Shown piece by piece: positions 40,121-51,034 of a DNA stretch of 64,000 bases. Position 1 is the first letter of the stretch; every line of letters begins with the position of its first letter. The translations under genes and the position numbers were made by a program. The notes under the pieces are model-generated. The model saw nothing but the letters and a program-made list of their open reading frames with translations. It searched no databases and was not told where the DNA came from. Origin of the DNA: Icerya purchasi (taxonomy: Eukaryota > Arthropoda > Insecta > Hemiptera > Monophlebidae); contig CM077116.1 in assembly GCA_039619475.1 (NCBI GenBank), positions 100,423,164-100,487,163 of the forward strand. The letters are read 5' to 3'.

Positions 40121-40615
40121 TCGCTATCTTTATACGAATCTACATTTACAAATTTGGAAATATAAATGATATTTTAACTCATTCGCGTCATTCGCTGCTT
40201 TAGTTTTAGCTTGCATTAATCTACTTTCTCCGTATTCTGATGAACATTTTTCGCTTAATTTTTACGTCCGGTGGTTATATTAAACAAAGAAAAAGTACAT
40301 ATCTCTCTAAGGAGATTTCCGATTTTAACGCTTATTTTAATAACGACTACGTAAATCATCACCGACACTTATCGATATGCTTTTGTCGAGTTACCACTAC
40401 TGATCGGTGAAATTACCAATAAACAAAAACTCGAATGAACTTCGCATGATCAATGCGCACTAATCTTAAGACCAGGCCCCCCGGTAATGAGAAGTGGCGC
40501 TATGGCAGTTTCAAATTCCTTTTCTTTATTCGTTATTTATCCAATATTAATAATATTTTTATTTTTTGTCTAACTATATTAAAAACTAGTTTTTTTCCAA
40601 CTTAAGTTTCATTAT

Positions 40616-40849
40616 TGTTGTAACCCTTCCTTAACTGGAATATTGATTTCAACAACCCTGTTCCTCCGTACTATACAAATATCTTAATTTCGGGTGCCAG
40701 AGCCGTCAAAACCACTCAATAACAAAAAAAACTACTTTCCGAAACACGTAAGAGTTCGATAAACGACGATGATACAACCTCAAACGGTGAATCTCCGCTC
40801 ACGGCGAATAATCAACGATCACACCGTCCGACAGCACATAGACAACACA

Positions 40850-40880
<31 letters not shown>

Positions 40881-41265
40881 GGTAGACAGATTTACCCCGG
40901 TCGATGCATATGATCTCGCCGCTGTTCAACCCCGAACCCTGCTAGTGTATCTATTTAATCGCTGATAAACATTTTATAATAATAATAATAATCGATTTAT
41001 GTTACGTTAATTTCCGAAAGTGTTCTGTTCAAAATTTCCGTCTCATCTGCGGGCAACAAGTGCGGAATTCCTTAATTATTGATTCTACATTGATTCTCTG
41101 TTTTCATTGTTATTTACTTTAAAATTACGTTACTTTCCCGCATGAATACACTATTAAGAATTGAATTATAATTGAAAAGATAATACAGAGAACAACCTAG
41201 CCAGATTTTACGTTCATTTTTCTTATTTGTTTTTAATTATAATAAATCGCTCTTAAATAACCACA
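40616..41265 (+). mobile_element. LTR-like repeat unit, copy 1 (solo LTR candidate)
   Basis: This 650-bp unit is present again in inverted orientation at 57030-57665, with most positions identical. Both copies start TGTTGTAACCCTTCC and end AAATAACYACA, giving the 5'-TG...CA-3' ends and short inverted terminal bases usual for LTRs. AATAAA lies near the 3' end (41241-41246). It has no coding capacity. A (TA)n run (about 40853-40880) replaces a short segment present in the other copy. I see no primer-binding site after it and no matching 5-bp flanking duplication (ATTAT versus CCAGC), so solo-LTR status is not proven. A non-autonomous DNA element or an arm of a larger inverted structure are alternatives. 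Confidence 0.6.
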
Positions 41266-41269
41266 CCAG

Positions 41270-43055
41270 CATTCGTGGTTTCACAACATTATATAAGGGT
41301 AGATTGAGAAAGGCTTAAGTGTGCACAGCGTTTGTTATATTAATAAAAATTTCTCTCCAATGCAACCACCCTTTTTCAGACTATTTGATCACCATTGAGT
41401 ATCCCCACCGATCGGTAAATCCATAATGGGTAATACCCGGACAAAAATATAAGAGAATAAAAAGAAATAAAACAAAACATAAAAATGAACATGTTAAACT
41501 TTTTTTTTATACAAGATGTGATTTACACACACACACACACAGTTACAATGAAGTTAAAAGGTAAATTACAAAAAAAAAAAAACATTTCTGTATTGAAAAT
41601 TGAAAAAAAAAAATCGCAATGTATTATCATTGTAAATGAATAAAATGATTTAGACAGACATATTAAATAAAAACTCTTAAAAAAGACCAGTAATAAAATG
41701 AACGAGTCTGCCTCTCGGAAAATTCAGTTCATATAAATTTCGGCTATTATTGTTTACAAATGCATTCCGAAATTAAGGGAAAGAAATATATTATAAGAAG
41801 ATATTTGTAATTCGGCTTATTGGTGAAAATTGCTAAGTTAAAAGTTTTAGCTCAAACAAGAAAGCTGTGTTAAGGAAAGAGAAAAAGGGATTGATTTTTA
41901 AAAAATTATTACAATACGACTTTTTATATAATATATATCTGTGTTTTTTTATTTATTTTTTAACTTTTTCACTAATTTTCCGATTATTATTCTTGTTTTT
42001 TATGAATGTTACAACACTGTTTAAATCGTAAAAATATAAAATAGGTACGCGACAGCAAGCGGTCTGTATTTGTCCGGTGCCAGTTTGTAGAATGGTGTAG
42101 AAGTCAACAAACGGTTTTTTACCGTTTTCGAGACGAGTTACAAATTGTGGTATATAATTCAATTTTTTCTTAAATACCTGTTTTATTACAAGTAGTAGCA
42201 ATTTTTAGAAAACGCTATTTTTAAGGCGAGATCTCTTTTAATGGAATATTTTTGGTCCCCGCAGTTCTGTTTTATTTCAATTGCGATAGTAAAAATTAAG
42301 AGACTTACATTGCGAAAGTCTTTAAAAAATTCAGAAAAAACGTTACCGCGTAAAATAATGACAATAGCGCCCGGCTAGAAAAATGTCGACAGTCTGTTTC
42401 CCAAAAGTAAACAGTTCGTGAACCATTCGTTTCCGATTCAGACCAGTTAGTGACCATCTACGAAATTTTCAACCCGAACTTTCCGTAGTCAGTTTGCGTC
42501 TTCCGTTACGCATATTGTTCGAGCATGCACCTCTAGTCATTGTACGTGCGTCTGTTTTCCTATTATCGAATACGGATAGTAAATTAAGTGTATCGAAAGT
42601 GAGATGAAAATGGTCGGTATTAGAAATAGGCAAGGTATATTTAGTTGTTTTTTTAGACTGAGAGAAAATAAAATTAACGACGATGTATAAGTTGTTAAGT
42701 ATGTTCGACTAAAGAATAGGCAAGGCTAAAACATGGACGCTAGGAACGAAGAGCAAATGGCGAGAAGCACCACTTTCTGTTCGATGGACGCGAAAATTTA
42801 AAAAGAAAACTCTACTCACAGTGCTTACAATGGGGAAGGTAGTACAAGAGTTTATTATCCATCGTTTTTTGTTGGTTTTTTTTTTTTTTTTTTTTTTTGT
42901 CATCAGGAGAAAAATAAGTGAAATCACCGGAGGTAACAAAGCGGCTAGTCGACATGATGCAATGAATGCAATCGCTCCATCATCGATAAAGGAGACCTGG
43001 TTGTGCACGAGGTGGGGATTATACTCGGTAATTAGGCGCAACTGCTAACAGATTT
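41270..43055. other. AT-rich stretch, nothing recognised
   Basis: Includes a (CA)n run at 41525-41541 and a T run of about 22 near 42877. There are short frames without motifs. Confidence 0.6.
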
Positions 43056-43060
43056 TCATT

Positions 43061-43344
43061 AAAGTGAGTAAAGTGTAACATACCCTTAGCACGGTGTGTC
43101 GAGGACTGTGGAGTTAAAGTTCACAATGTACCAAACCCAACACCGCTAATAAGAGTAGGGTGGGGGGGATAGTTACTTTTCTGTCAACCGCGGCTTTACT
43201 TTCCGATACGTCTCCGGTATAACCGAGATATTCAATTTCAAAATAGGTACTTGGATCCAAAGCGAGACGAGTCTCGAACCCGTAATCTCCGGTTTATCTA
43301 GGAAATTTAATTAGACCGAAGCTGCGTCCCTAAACCAGAGCGAA
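43061..43344 (-). mobile_element. tRNA-derived SINE (family 1), copy 2
   Basis: On the minus strand the head contains CCGGAGATTACGGGTTCGAG, including a recognisable polymerase III B box (GGTTCGAGACT), then TCGTCTCGCTTTGGATCC. The equivalent in copy 3 is TTGTCTCGTTCCGGATCC. The tail has GAACTTTAACTCCAC in the position of the family's AGCTTAACTTCAC and ends in TTTACTCACTTTA. The A-box region is poorly preserved. This is the most diverged of the three copies. Confidence 0.75.
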
Positions 43345-43349
43345 GGATA

Positions 43350-45830
43350 ATGCAAATATTGACCATCGTTAAGAAATGTGGTTGTGGAAACTATTTCGAC
43401 CTTGCTGTAAGGCCTCGCGAGTTTTCATTTAGCGGCCTTTTGACTTTGTTCTTGCCTAATCGCTCAAATAAACTGATTTTTTTTCTTTGTTTTTTTTTTT
43501 TTTTATCGTGTAAAGAGACTGCTACGACACCGTGTTTTACGAGTGGAAGATGAATAATAAATGTCGGAAATTAAAGTGTATACGAACGGGATCTAAACTA
43601 CGATCGAAACAGAAAAATAAACTAAAAAAAAATCCGATCCCAGAAAAAGTGAAACAGTTTGCAAAGTGAAAATTACCAGCATAAATAATCATAGGCAATA
43701 CGACGATAATGAGAAGGGGTACAAAGGAAATACCAAAAAACGATGAAATTTGCTGAAAGCCGAAGAAAAGTTACGTTTTCTACAACTGCTTCGGTGTTAT
43801 TTACTTACGTATACGCGTGAGCACTTTCATATTTCCACAGGTGTAAATATAGCTGGCGGCAGTCACGTGCTTGGAATGCCCTCGGCGAATAAGTAGAGTT
43901 TCCATTCGATGAAGTTGAAATTATTTTTCCGTACCGATTCGTTTGAAAATGTTGTACGGAAAATTAATTGCGTCCGGGAGGGGTTCGCTGATCTGCGATA
44001 ATTATTTTTCAAACTTTTCTCCGCGCTTGTCATTTCCTATTAGTGAATTGTACACAGGCAGAAGAACGGGAAACGGAAGAATTGATCTGCTGGTAGCGAA
44101 GGTCGTTGCGCGAGTTAATTACGAACTTAGGACGATTATCGCCTTCGAAAGAAGAGTGTAAATTGACCTAAGACGCCAATTTCTATAATTTCGGGTCGGC
44201 CTTAATTGGACGGCAATAACGCGTCAGCATAAGTGACGTGATAGGGAAAAGGCGCATATGATAACGGCTGGAACGAATGAATACTCTACCGATAATTATA
44301 ATAATAGTTTTATCGCGTTAAACACACAGTTACAAGTGTCGTTGTAATTAATAAGTGCTCTATACGTATATATTCCGCGTTAAAGTAACGTACAATTTTC
44401 TCCGCGTGCTAAGATTGTAAAATAATTAATTAGTCTAATTAACAATGAAGCGCAATATTGCAAGCGGTGGAGGGGGCGGGCGCTTATATTTTTAATGCAG
44501 CTTTAATAGATGTCGAGCACGCTTACATGTTTGCACGCTGGGTACCAGCGCGGCGTGTCCCGGCCGTGTTAAAGAGTTAAATTTAACGACATTTTTGTCT
44601 GAAAATGCGAAAACTCGTCCAGTATGCCGGCAAGTGACCTCTTGTGATTAGAGGTCGTTGTAATTCCGCCAGTTTTTTTTTCTTGCGGGAAGATCACTCA
44701 GTCGCCCGTAATTATTTTCACCCCAAAAAGATTTATTTTCTGACTAAGTGTTATTTTGAAATTACGCGACGTTAAGATGTCTTTCTGCTGTTAGCAACTT
44801 TAGAAATTAAATTTTCAGGAATCGAAATTTCATTTTTATTTTTATAACGGTCTAATAGTGCCTCTTTTTTAATTTTTTTTTTCTTTTTTTTTTTTTTTTT
44901 TTTTTGAGCAATTCGGAATACTCAATTTATAAAGAGATGTACGAAGGTCATATTTAACATGAGGTACGCGCATAAGGCGAGCAAAAATTAAAGTTTTTAA
45001 ATATAAAAACGATCAGAGAATGAAAGCAAAACCGTCGAGGATTCGAAGAATTAAATAGTGGTACGAAGTCAATTAGGGATGTAAAAGAAACAGAGTCGAT
45101 GAAATAGATGTTCCACGCGCGTAGAGGAGGTTATTTCGCGAAGTTAAATATGAACCGTCGTTTACAAGACTTTTCTCCGATTTTAAATTTGTAATGTCCT
45201 GTATGTTTTTCACTCAGCATTCTTCCTCGTAAATGTATGTATGCCTAAAAATATGTCCGTCATCATGCTGTTTTTCGGAATCTTTTAAAACCTAGAAATC
45301 TTCGTTAGCTTCGCGCAGCCCTCAGATTTGATTATTTTATTGATCCACTAACAACGCGGTATACTCGATACCGTAATATGTTGATTTTCACTTTTTCTTT
45401 AAAAAATTTTAAATATATGTTTATGTGGGCGTGTGTTTGTGTACAATCAACAAATGCGTTTCGTACATATTTATGTCAGAACTTCAGAGAACACGCCACC
45501 AAATACACACTCTAAATAGTAATAGAACCAGATTCAAACATTTTAAATGGCGCGGAACGTTGTGAATAACTTATTGAATGTAGGATCGACCGCATAAATA
45601 AGAGAGGACACACGAAGCGATTTTTTTCTTTTCTTTTTGGATTGGCAATTTATTAATGTTAAATCGTCTTCGTGTCTTTTTTTTTTAAATAAGCGGAACC
45701 GTTAAATATATGTCGCAAAAGTCTGCTAATTTTTCACACCGAAGTGGTTATTTCTGAAAAATATCAAACAGCAATGTAAAATTTACGGGCCGGCTTAAAA
45801 AAGGAACCATTCTAGTTTTGTGAAATGAAG
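43350..45830. other. AT-rich stretch, nothing certain
   Basis: A hairpin of GACCTCT and AGAGGTC with a 7-nt loop lies at 44636-44656. A GC-rich patch lies at about 44535-44570. No coding frame was recognised. Confidence 0.5.
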
Positions 45831-45835
45831 GCAAC

Positions 45836-47260
45836 AACATCGCCGTAGACGTTGAGCCCGTGTTAGAATGGTGGAAGAATTACGTGGAGATGCGAAGGGC
45901 ACTCAATCTAGATGCCTCGAAGGTGTAAAAGTAACTTTGGTCCTGATAATCTGTATGCGGAAGTTCTGAAAACTGATCGTAGGAAAAGATGACGAGAACT
46001 TATAGCTAATGACGACAGTACCCAATAGCGTCTGTCACTCGGACGACATTCCACGATTCTGCCCCCCCCCCCCACCCACACACACAAAAAAAAGGTTCAT
46101 CGCTTACAATGCTATGACTATAGAAAATGATCGGCCTAATATCTCTCTCTTTCTGGAAACTATTCTCCGTATAAGATACGGACGTATTTTCCGTAAATAC
46201 GAGATGCAGACGGATAAAGTGCAATAGCCGTTGGTATCCGCGAAGCGATCTTTACACCGAACGTACTAACCGACGCGATTAAAGCACGAATTACGACGTA
46301 TGCGTTTTATTAACTTTTGGAAAGCGTTTGATTCTGCATAAATCGCAGCAAGCTGGTCGAGGTATCCTCGAGAAAATTGGCGTTGAATATCGCGGCGTTC
46401 TTCAGCAAATCTATACTATAATGAAACGACAGATGTGAGAACTAATATCGAAATTATAAAGTGTGGAAGGCGCGTTGGATGCTTTCCGTTTTATTGTTGT
46501 TAGGTGTGAAAATCTTAAATGCCGGTCTGGTCATCAACGGTCGTTATATCAACGACATATACAGACAATAATTGTTCTCTTCCCAAGTGGAAGACAGGAG
46601 CTACAACGACTAATGCTGCTCGTAAACTCTACAGATTGTTTCCGAAAAACCAAAACGATAGTTTTTTTTTCTTTCTTTTAAAAGCATATTCACTTGCACG
46701 GCTAGAAATGAAACAATAAAGCGAGTCGTCGTTCTGAAGCGCCCGTGGGAACCCTGATTGAAAAAATTCGTAGCGGTTTGCGACAGGAGTGTGGTCAAAA
46801 ACCCGAACAAGTCCCTCGAGCAGCTTTTGCGTCGTTCAGAAAATTCTTTGTAACTACTGAGTTGAGCTTTTACGTTTTCATATAGATGTTCCCCCCTAAG
46901 TTCCCGTATAAGATTACGAGACTTGAATTTGCGGCAAAACATTGAATCCAAAATAGACACGCGTTTGAACTTTTCCTATATTGAGGGAAGAATGTTCAGG
47001 ATATCTTGGACGTGGAAAGTGCTTAATATTGCAGCGAACCGGCAGGGAGTTGCCGTTGTGGACAATCAATGAAGACTAAGGACACATCGTAAGAGGTTAA
47101 TATTAGTCCTCGAAGAGAAATTCCCCGAAAAGACCGGAAGAAGATGGAACTCCAACGTCGCTGGTTGCAAAACATTTCTTCGGTATAAATCTTCAGAGAA
47201 GTCGTGCCAAAGTCAACATGAGTCATGTGGATCGCCTATTCCCATTGGTTAGGAATTTTT
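45836..47260 (+). mobile_element. RTE-like non-LTR retrotransposon relic (RT to C-terminus)
   Basis: The plus strand carries, in order but in shifting frames, the blocks of a non-LTR reverse transcriptase. VLEWWKNYVE lies at about 45855. GPDNLYAEVLKT (from 45939) is the A/G-P-D-x-x-x-A-E-x-L-K motif. GIREAIFTPNVL follows at about 46235, and FINFWKAFDSA (46306-46338) is RT block A. ELQRLMLLVNSTDCFRKTKT lies at about 46600-46660. AAFASFRKFFV (46820-46852) is from the thumb, RMFRISWTWKVLN lies near 46990-47028, and the tail runs to about 47260. The Y-A-D-D block is lost. Stops are abundant, so the copy is old. The clade label RTE-like is inferred from memory of the block sequences. No endonuclease was seen upstream. 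Confidence 0.82.
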
Positions 47261-47264
47261 AAAG

Positions 47265-48390
47265 GAAGAAAAAAATGAAAAGTCTTCGGATATCTAGAAA
47301 GAGTAACGCAACACGGGATGATCTTCATTCTTTTCGATTCGTCCTTCACCGCCTAAGCAACTCAAATCAAGGTACGTATAAAAATACCCGGAACATGAAT
47401 TGCCCGAACGCACAACCCTCGTTTTAAATTTAAATGAATTCTAACACACAGTGACAATTAGTCGGCAGTTTCTTCTACAAGGATCGTGCAGTGTAAGAAA
47501 AAAAGGAAGAAATATCAAGTACAAAATGAGAAAAGCCTGTCCGTAATGTGTAACCGCGGTAAAATCATAAAAAATTTCATTTAGCTTGGTAGTGTAAAGC
47601 GGAATCACAAAAAATAACGAATTCCGAATTCAAAATTAGACAAATTGTATCTGTAAAATTTAACACGACCGCGACATTTCACACGGAGAATTACGTTTTT
47701 TGCCCGTGATCGAAAGAGACGAATTTATCTTTATAAAAAAGATTTTTTTTGTAGTCGTTTAAACACGGTCATGCTACCAGCAAAGTTTTGGTATACACTG
47801 TTCGTAACATCAGTAGATATTCCACGTAATATTATCTGCCATTTTTTAATCCCATCGCTTAGCCGACTGGTGAGTAAAGTGGCTACTAATTATGTTAATT
47901 AGGAAATTTATTTTACTATTATGCCTTGTGATGTTATGTTCAAATTCAACGTTAGTATGCGACAAGAACGAGATTTTTATACACCGTGTAAGAGAAGAAC
48001 CCTGTCCGAGAACCCATTAACAGTAACAGTGTGTGTGTGTGTGTGTGGGACAGTTATACTTTTTTGTTCAGGCAATCTCTCAGTTAGAAAACTCGTGACG
48101 TTTTTTATGGGAAATTTATCGATGCTGATCACTGTTTCGAAAATCGTTCCATTTTAATTATTAAGAAAGCTACAAGTCGGTCTTAGATGTTAACCATTTT
48201 ACGCTGTCGCGTAAACTGTTACATTACTAACATGTAGCGTAAATTGCTTTTTTTTCTTTTTTTTTCGGGTACGTTAGCAAAGAAGGCTACCACCACTCAG
48301 AAGCATTATGGAAGGAAGAAGTCAGTTAGTTAGAAATTCTGTCTAGAGTGGTAGTATAAATACGGCGAAAGAATGATTGGCGTAGACAAA
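47265..48390. other. AT-rich stretch, nothing recognised
   Basis: A (TG)n run lies at 48029-48047. No gene or element boundary was recognised. Confidence 0.6.
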
Positions 48391-48499
48391 GATAAGCTCC
48401 AAACTCCTCTCTCTTAATTCTCCTCCGGCTTTTATCACTCTTATACTCAACATTTTTCAACATAGACCACTTTATCTATCTTTTCCTTCTCTTTCCACC

Positions 48500-48760
48500 T
48501 TCAGATGTGTCTATCGTGGGCTTCCTCAGGGTTCCTGCATTAGCCCCACTCTTTTTAATATTTACTCCTTTGAAATTGCTTCTTTTCCTATTCCTTCCTA
48601 TTCCTTCTTTTTTTTTTTTGGCTGATGACATTTTAGTTTACTCCACCTCAGATGATCTGTCCTCCGCCACCAACGAGTTAAATCATTCATTGTCTCTTCT
48701 TAGCAATGCTCTCTCTTCTCTCCCCACCTCTCTTTTTCTCCTTCCAAGTCTTCCTGCATA
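48500..48760 (+). pseudogene. reverse transcriptase C-terminal half of family A
   Basis: CVYRGLPQGSCISPTLFNIY (about 48504-48563, across a frame change) is the conserved R-G-x-P-Q-G-S-x-x-S-P block. FLADDILVYSTSDDLSSATN (from about 48618) is the catalytic A-D-D block, with leucine where phenylalanine or tyrosine is usual and with a T run just before it. Blocks upstream of this are absent. The corresponding blocks in the other copy lie at 10745-10875. Confidence 0.85.
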
Positions 48761-49689
48761 ATTTTTGCTCTCCGCCCCTTTAACTGTGCTCTTCTAAACA
48801 TCAGTGTATCTGGTACTCCTATTTCCACTGTTAATTCCATATGTTGCCTAGGTTTTTTCTTAAATAGTTGCCTTACATTTCATGAACATATTAATTGTAT
48901 CTATAGTTCCTCGATCAAAAGACTTAATCTCCTCTCAGATGGGGTGGCGACCCGTGTATTCTTTTAGTTCTGTACAAATCAATTATTCGGTCCAAACTCG
49001 ACTACTGCTCCTTCATTTAGGGCAATACTTCCAAATCTCTCCTTTCGAAACTACACTCGATTCAAAATTCCTGCCTTCGTCTACGCATTGGCGCTTTAAA
49101 ATCTTCTATTCCTGCGATTTTATCTGAATCCGCCACTCAACCTCTATTCATTCGTCGCCCACTCCTCGGTTATCGTTTTTTAATAAAACGCCTCCCCACT
49201 TCCTCATCCAATCTTATTCCTTCCTATCTTCATATCAAAAATCACTGGCGCTTGGCGCCTCATATAATTCCGATTCTATCGCATATAGCTGCTCGTGTTT
49301 CCAAATTTTCTGCCTACGTTCTCTTTTATGTCTTCCTTACTTTTCTTATGATTTTAATAGCACATGGCACCCTATCAATTTTTTCTCCTTCCCGACCCGA
49401 GCTAATTCTTCCGCTCACAATGTAGTCAACTTCGAATTCCTTCACCAAGAGTGATGGGGACATGATTGGTGCGTTTACATCTCCTACGCTCCTGCATTCT
49501 GAGTCCTTGAGACTTTCTTCTTTCTGCTCTATCTTCTCGGCCGAATCGATCTCAATTTCTCGTGCATTATATCCTCTACAAGTATGGTTCACAAATTCCT
49601 GATCGTTTCCGACTCCAAAGGCGTTCTCCTCTCCTCCTTCTCATTGCTCTGATGGTATCATTCTCTCTATTCGATCTCTCGTATCCTCC

Positions 49690-50165
49690 TTGTTTTCGTC
49701 CTGTTCCATTCTCATAAACTTTCTATGGGTTCCTGGTCATTCCAATATAGAGGGCAATGACTCGGCTGACTCGTTAGCTCGCTCAGCCGCCCGCATTGGT
49801 CCTTACCTCGACTCTTTCCGTCAGACATTCTTTTCCTATCACGCTCTAATCATTCTAGACTTTGGTTGGACATGTATCCATTTTTATTCTCAAATCGCTT
49901 TTCGCAGTACCGTCTTATTCAATCAGTTCCTCGTTTTCTGCCTCGGTTTCATTCTATCCATGTCTGTCGCCGTTCCACTGTTGTTTCCTTAATTAGACTC
50001 AGGGTTAAACATTCTCTTCTTTCTTCTTTTCGCTTTCGATTCGCTTTGTCCCCTTCTCCTTTCTGCACTTTTCACGCTTCTGAGTCTCCTTGTATTTGTG
50101 ACTCAAATTATAATGCTCTGCACTCCCTAGCGAACGCTCCCTTCTTTACGTTCAACTTCTAACTT
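49690..50165 (+). pseudogene. RNase H end and C-terminal domain of family A
   Basis: WVPGHSNIEGNDSADSLARS (about 49724-49783) is the last conserved block of a non-LTR RNase H, with its histidine and final aspartate present. Further on, in another frame, LIRLRVKHSLLSSFRFRFAL (about 49990-50050) and the cysteines after it match the C-terminal domain of the 9.3-kb copy (RLRFNHSLFPSFRFRFSL). The frame breaks between them make the gene non-functional. Confidence 0.87.
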
Positions 50166-50349
50166 TGGTCTTCCTACTCCCTTTAACGCTACCTATATCC
50201 TTTCCATCCCATTGCCTTCGGTTGTTCCGCTGCTACTGTCCTTTGCGAGTTCCATTTCTGACCGTCTGGCTATTTACTTCTATCTCTTGATTTATCATGT
50301 TGTTGGGTCAAGGCCGCTGGTGCGCCCAGGGTAGGAAAAAAAAGGTGTA

Positions 50350-50934
50350 TGAAGCATAATAAGGAGCGGGAAGCTTGAGAAAATTGGAATTTCTATTTTT
50401 TTTTTTTTTTTTTTTTTGACTCCAACAACATAACCCATCGGCTTTGTATTAATATTGATACATTTACTTCCGGGATAGAATTATATAGTAATTTATATAT
50501 TGTTAAACTTCTGGACATTTACCTGAAGATTCGTTAAAGCTGAATATAATTTCTGTCGATTCAGGGAGTAGTAAAAGGAGCTTGCGAAAGACAGACGTGA
50601 TCATCTGCGTCACCAACGTAGCAGAGTGAAGACCGGGAATTTTATTGGGTCTTAGCCTACAAATAGAAATGATAAATCTGCGATAGATGGTATCATCGCT
50701 GGGTTTAAAAGTGCATACTGCGAGGTATGTTTGGAATGTTACGCTGTATAGAATAACCGGTATGATCGTGAGAGTAGTTTTACGCGGTTTAAAGATTTTG
50801 CAACAATTCGTATTTTTCCTAATTTACATTATGTTTTTAAAGTCGATTCAGAATTGCCTTTTTCCGAGCTACTTATTGAGAAACTTCCTAATCTATTCTC
50901 CTTAAATGTTACTGCGATCAATTTTTTCTTTTCT

Positions 50935-50938
<4 letters not shown>
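50350..50938. other. AT-rich stretch, nothing recognised
   Basis: A T run of about 20 lies near 50398-50417. There are short frames only. Confidence 0.55.

Positions 50939-50939
<1 letters not shown>

Positions 50940-50969
<30 letters not shown>
50940..50969. repeat. (TA)n microsatellite
   Basis: About 15 TA units directly left of the hAT-like end at 50974. Confidence 0.95.
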
Positions 50970-50973
<4 letters not shown>

Positions 50974-51030
50974 CATGGGCGTCGCCAGCGGGGGGCAGGG
51001 GGGCAGCTCCCCTCCCTGGAGCCTTGAAAC
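50974..51030 (+). mobile_element. possible hAT-type terminus, single end
   Basis: CATGGGCGTCGCCAGCGGGG followed by GGCAGGGGGGCAGCTCCCCT resembles the G-rich ends of hAT elements (CA-x-G-G-G-C-G-x-x-G-C-C-A-G-x-G-G-G-G). I did not find the matching inverted end downstream, so the element is truncated or the match is fortuitous. Confidence 0.35.
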
Positions 51031-51034
51031 TTTT

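Larger units (their letters stand above)
48395..50345 (+). mobile_element. non-LTR retrotransposon family A, plus-strand copy
   Basis: This C/T-rich plus-strand block has the same order and composition as the minus-strand copy at 9.3-11.3 kb. It begins inside the reverse transcriptase, runs through RNase H and the C-terminal domain, and ends near 50334-50341 in an eight-base A run preceded by TTGTTGGGTCAAGGCCGCTG, a plausible 3' end. The endonuclease and the first RT blocks are missing, so it is 5'-truncated at about 48395. Numerous frame breaks make it inactive. The two copies lie about 37 kb apart in opposite orientation, so they are independent insertions. Confidence 0.87.
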
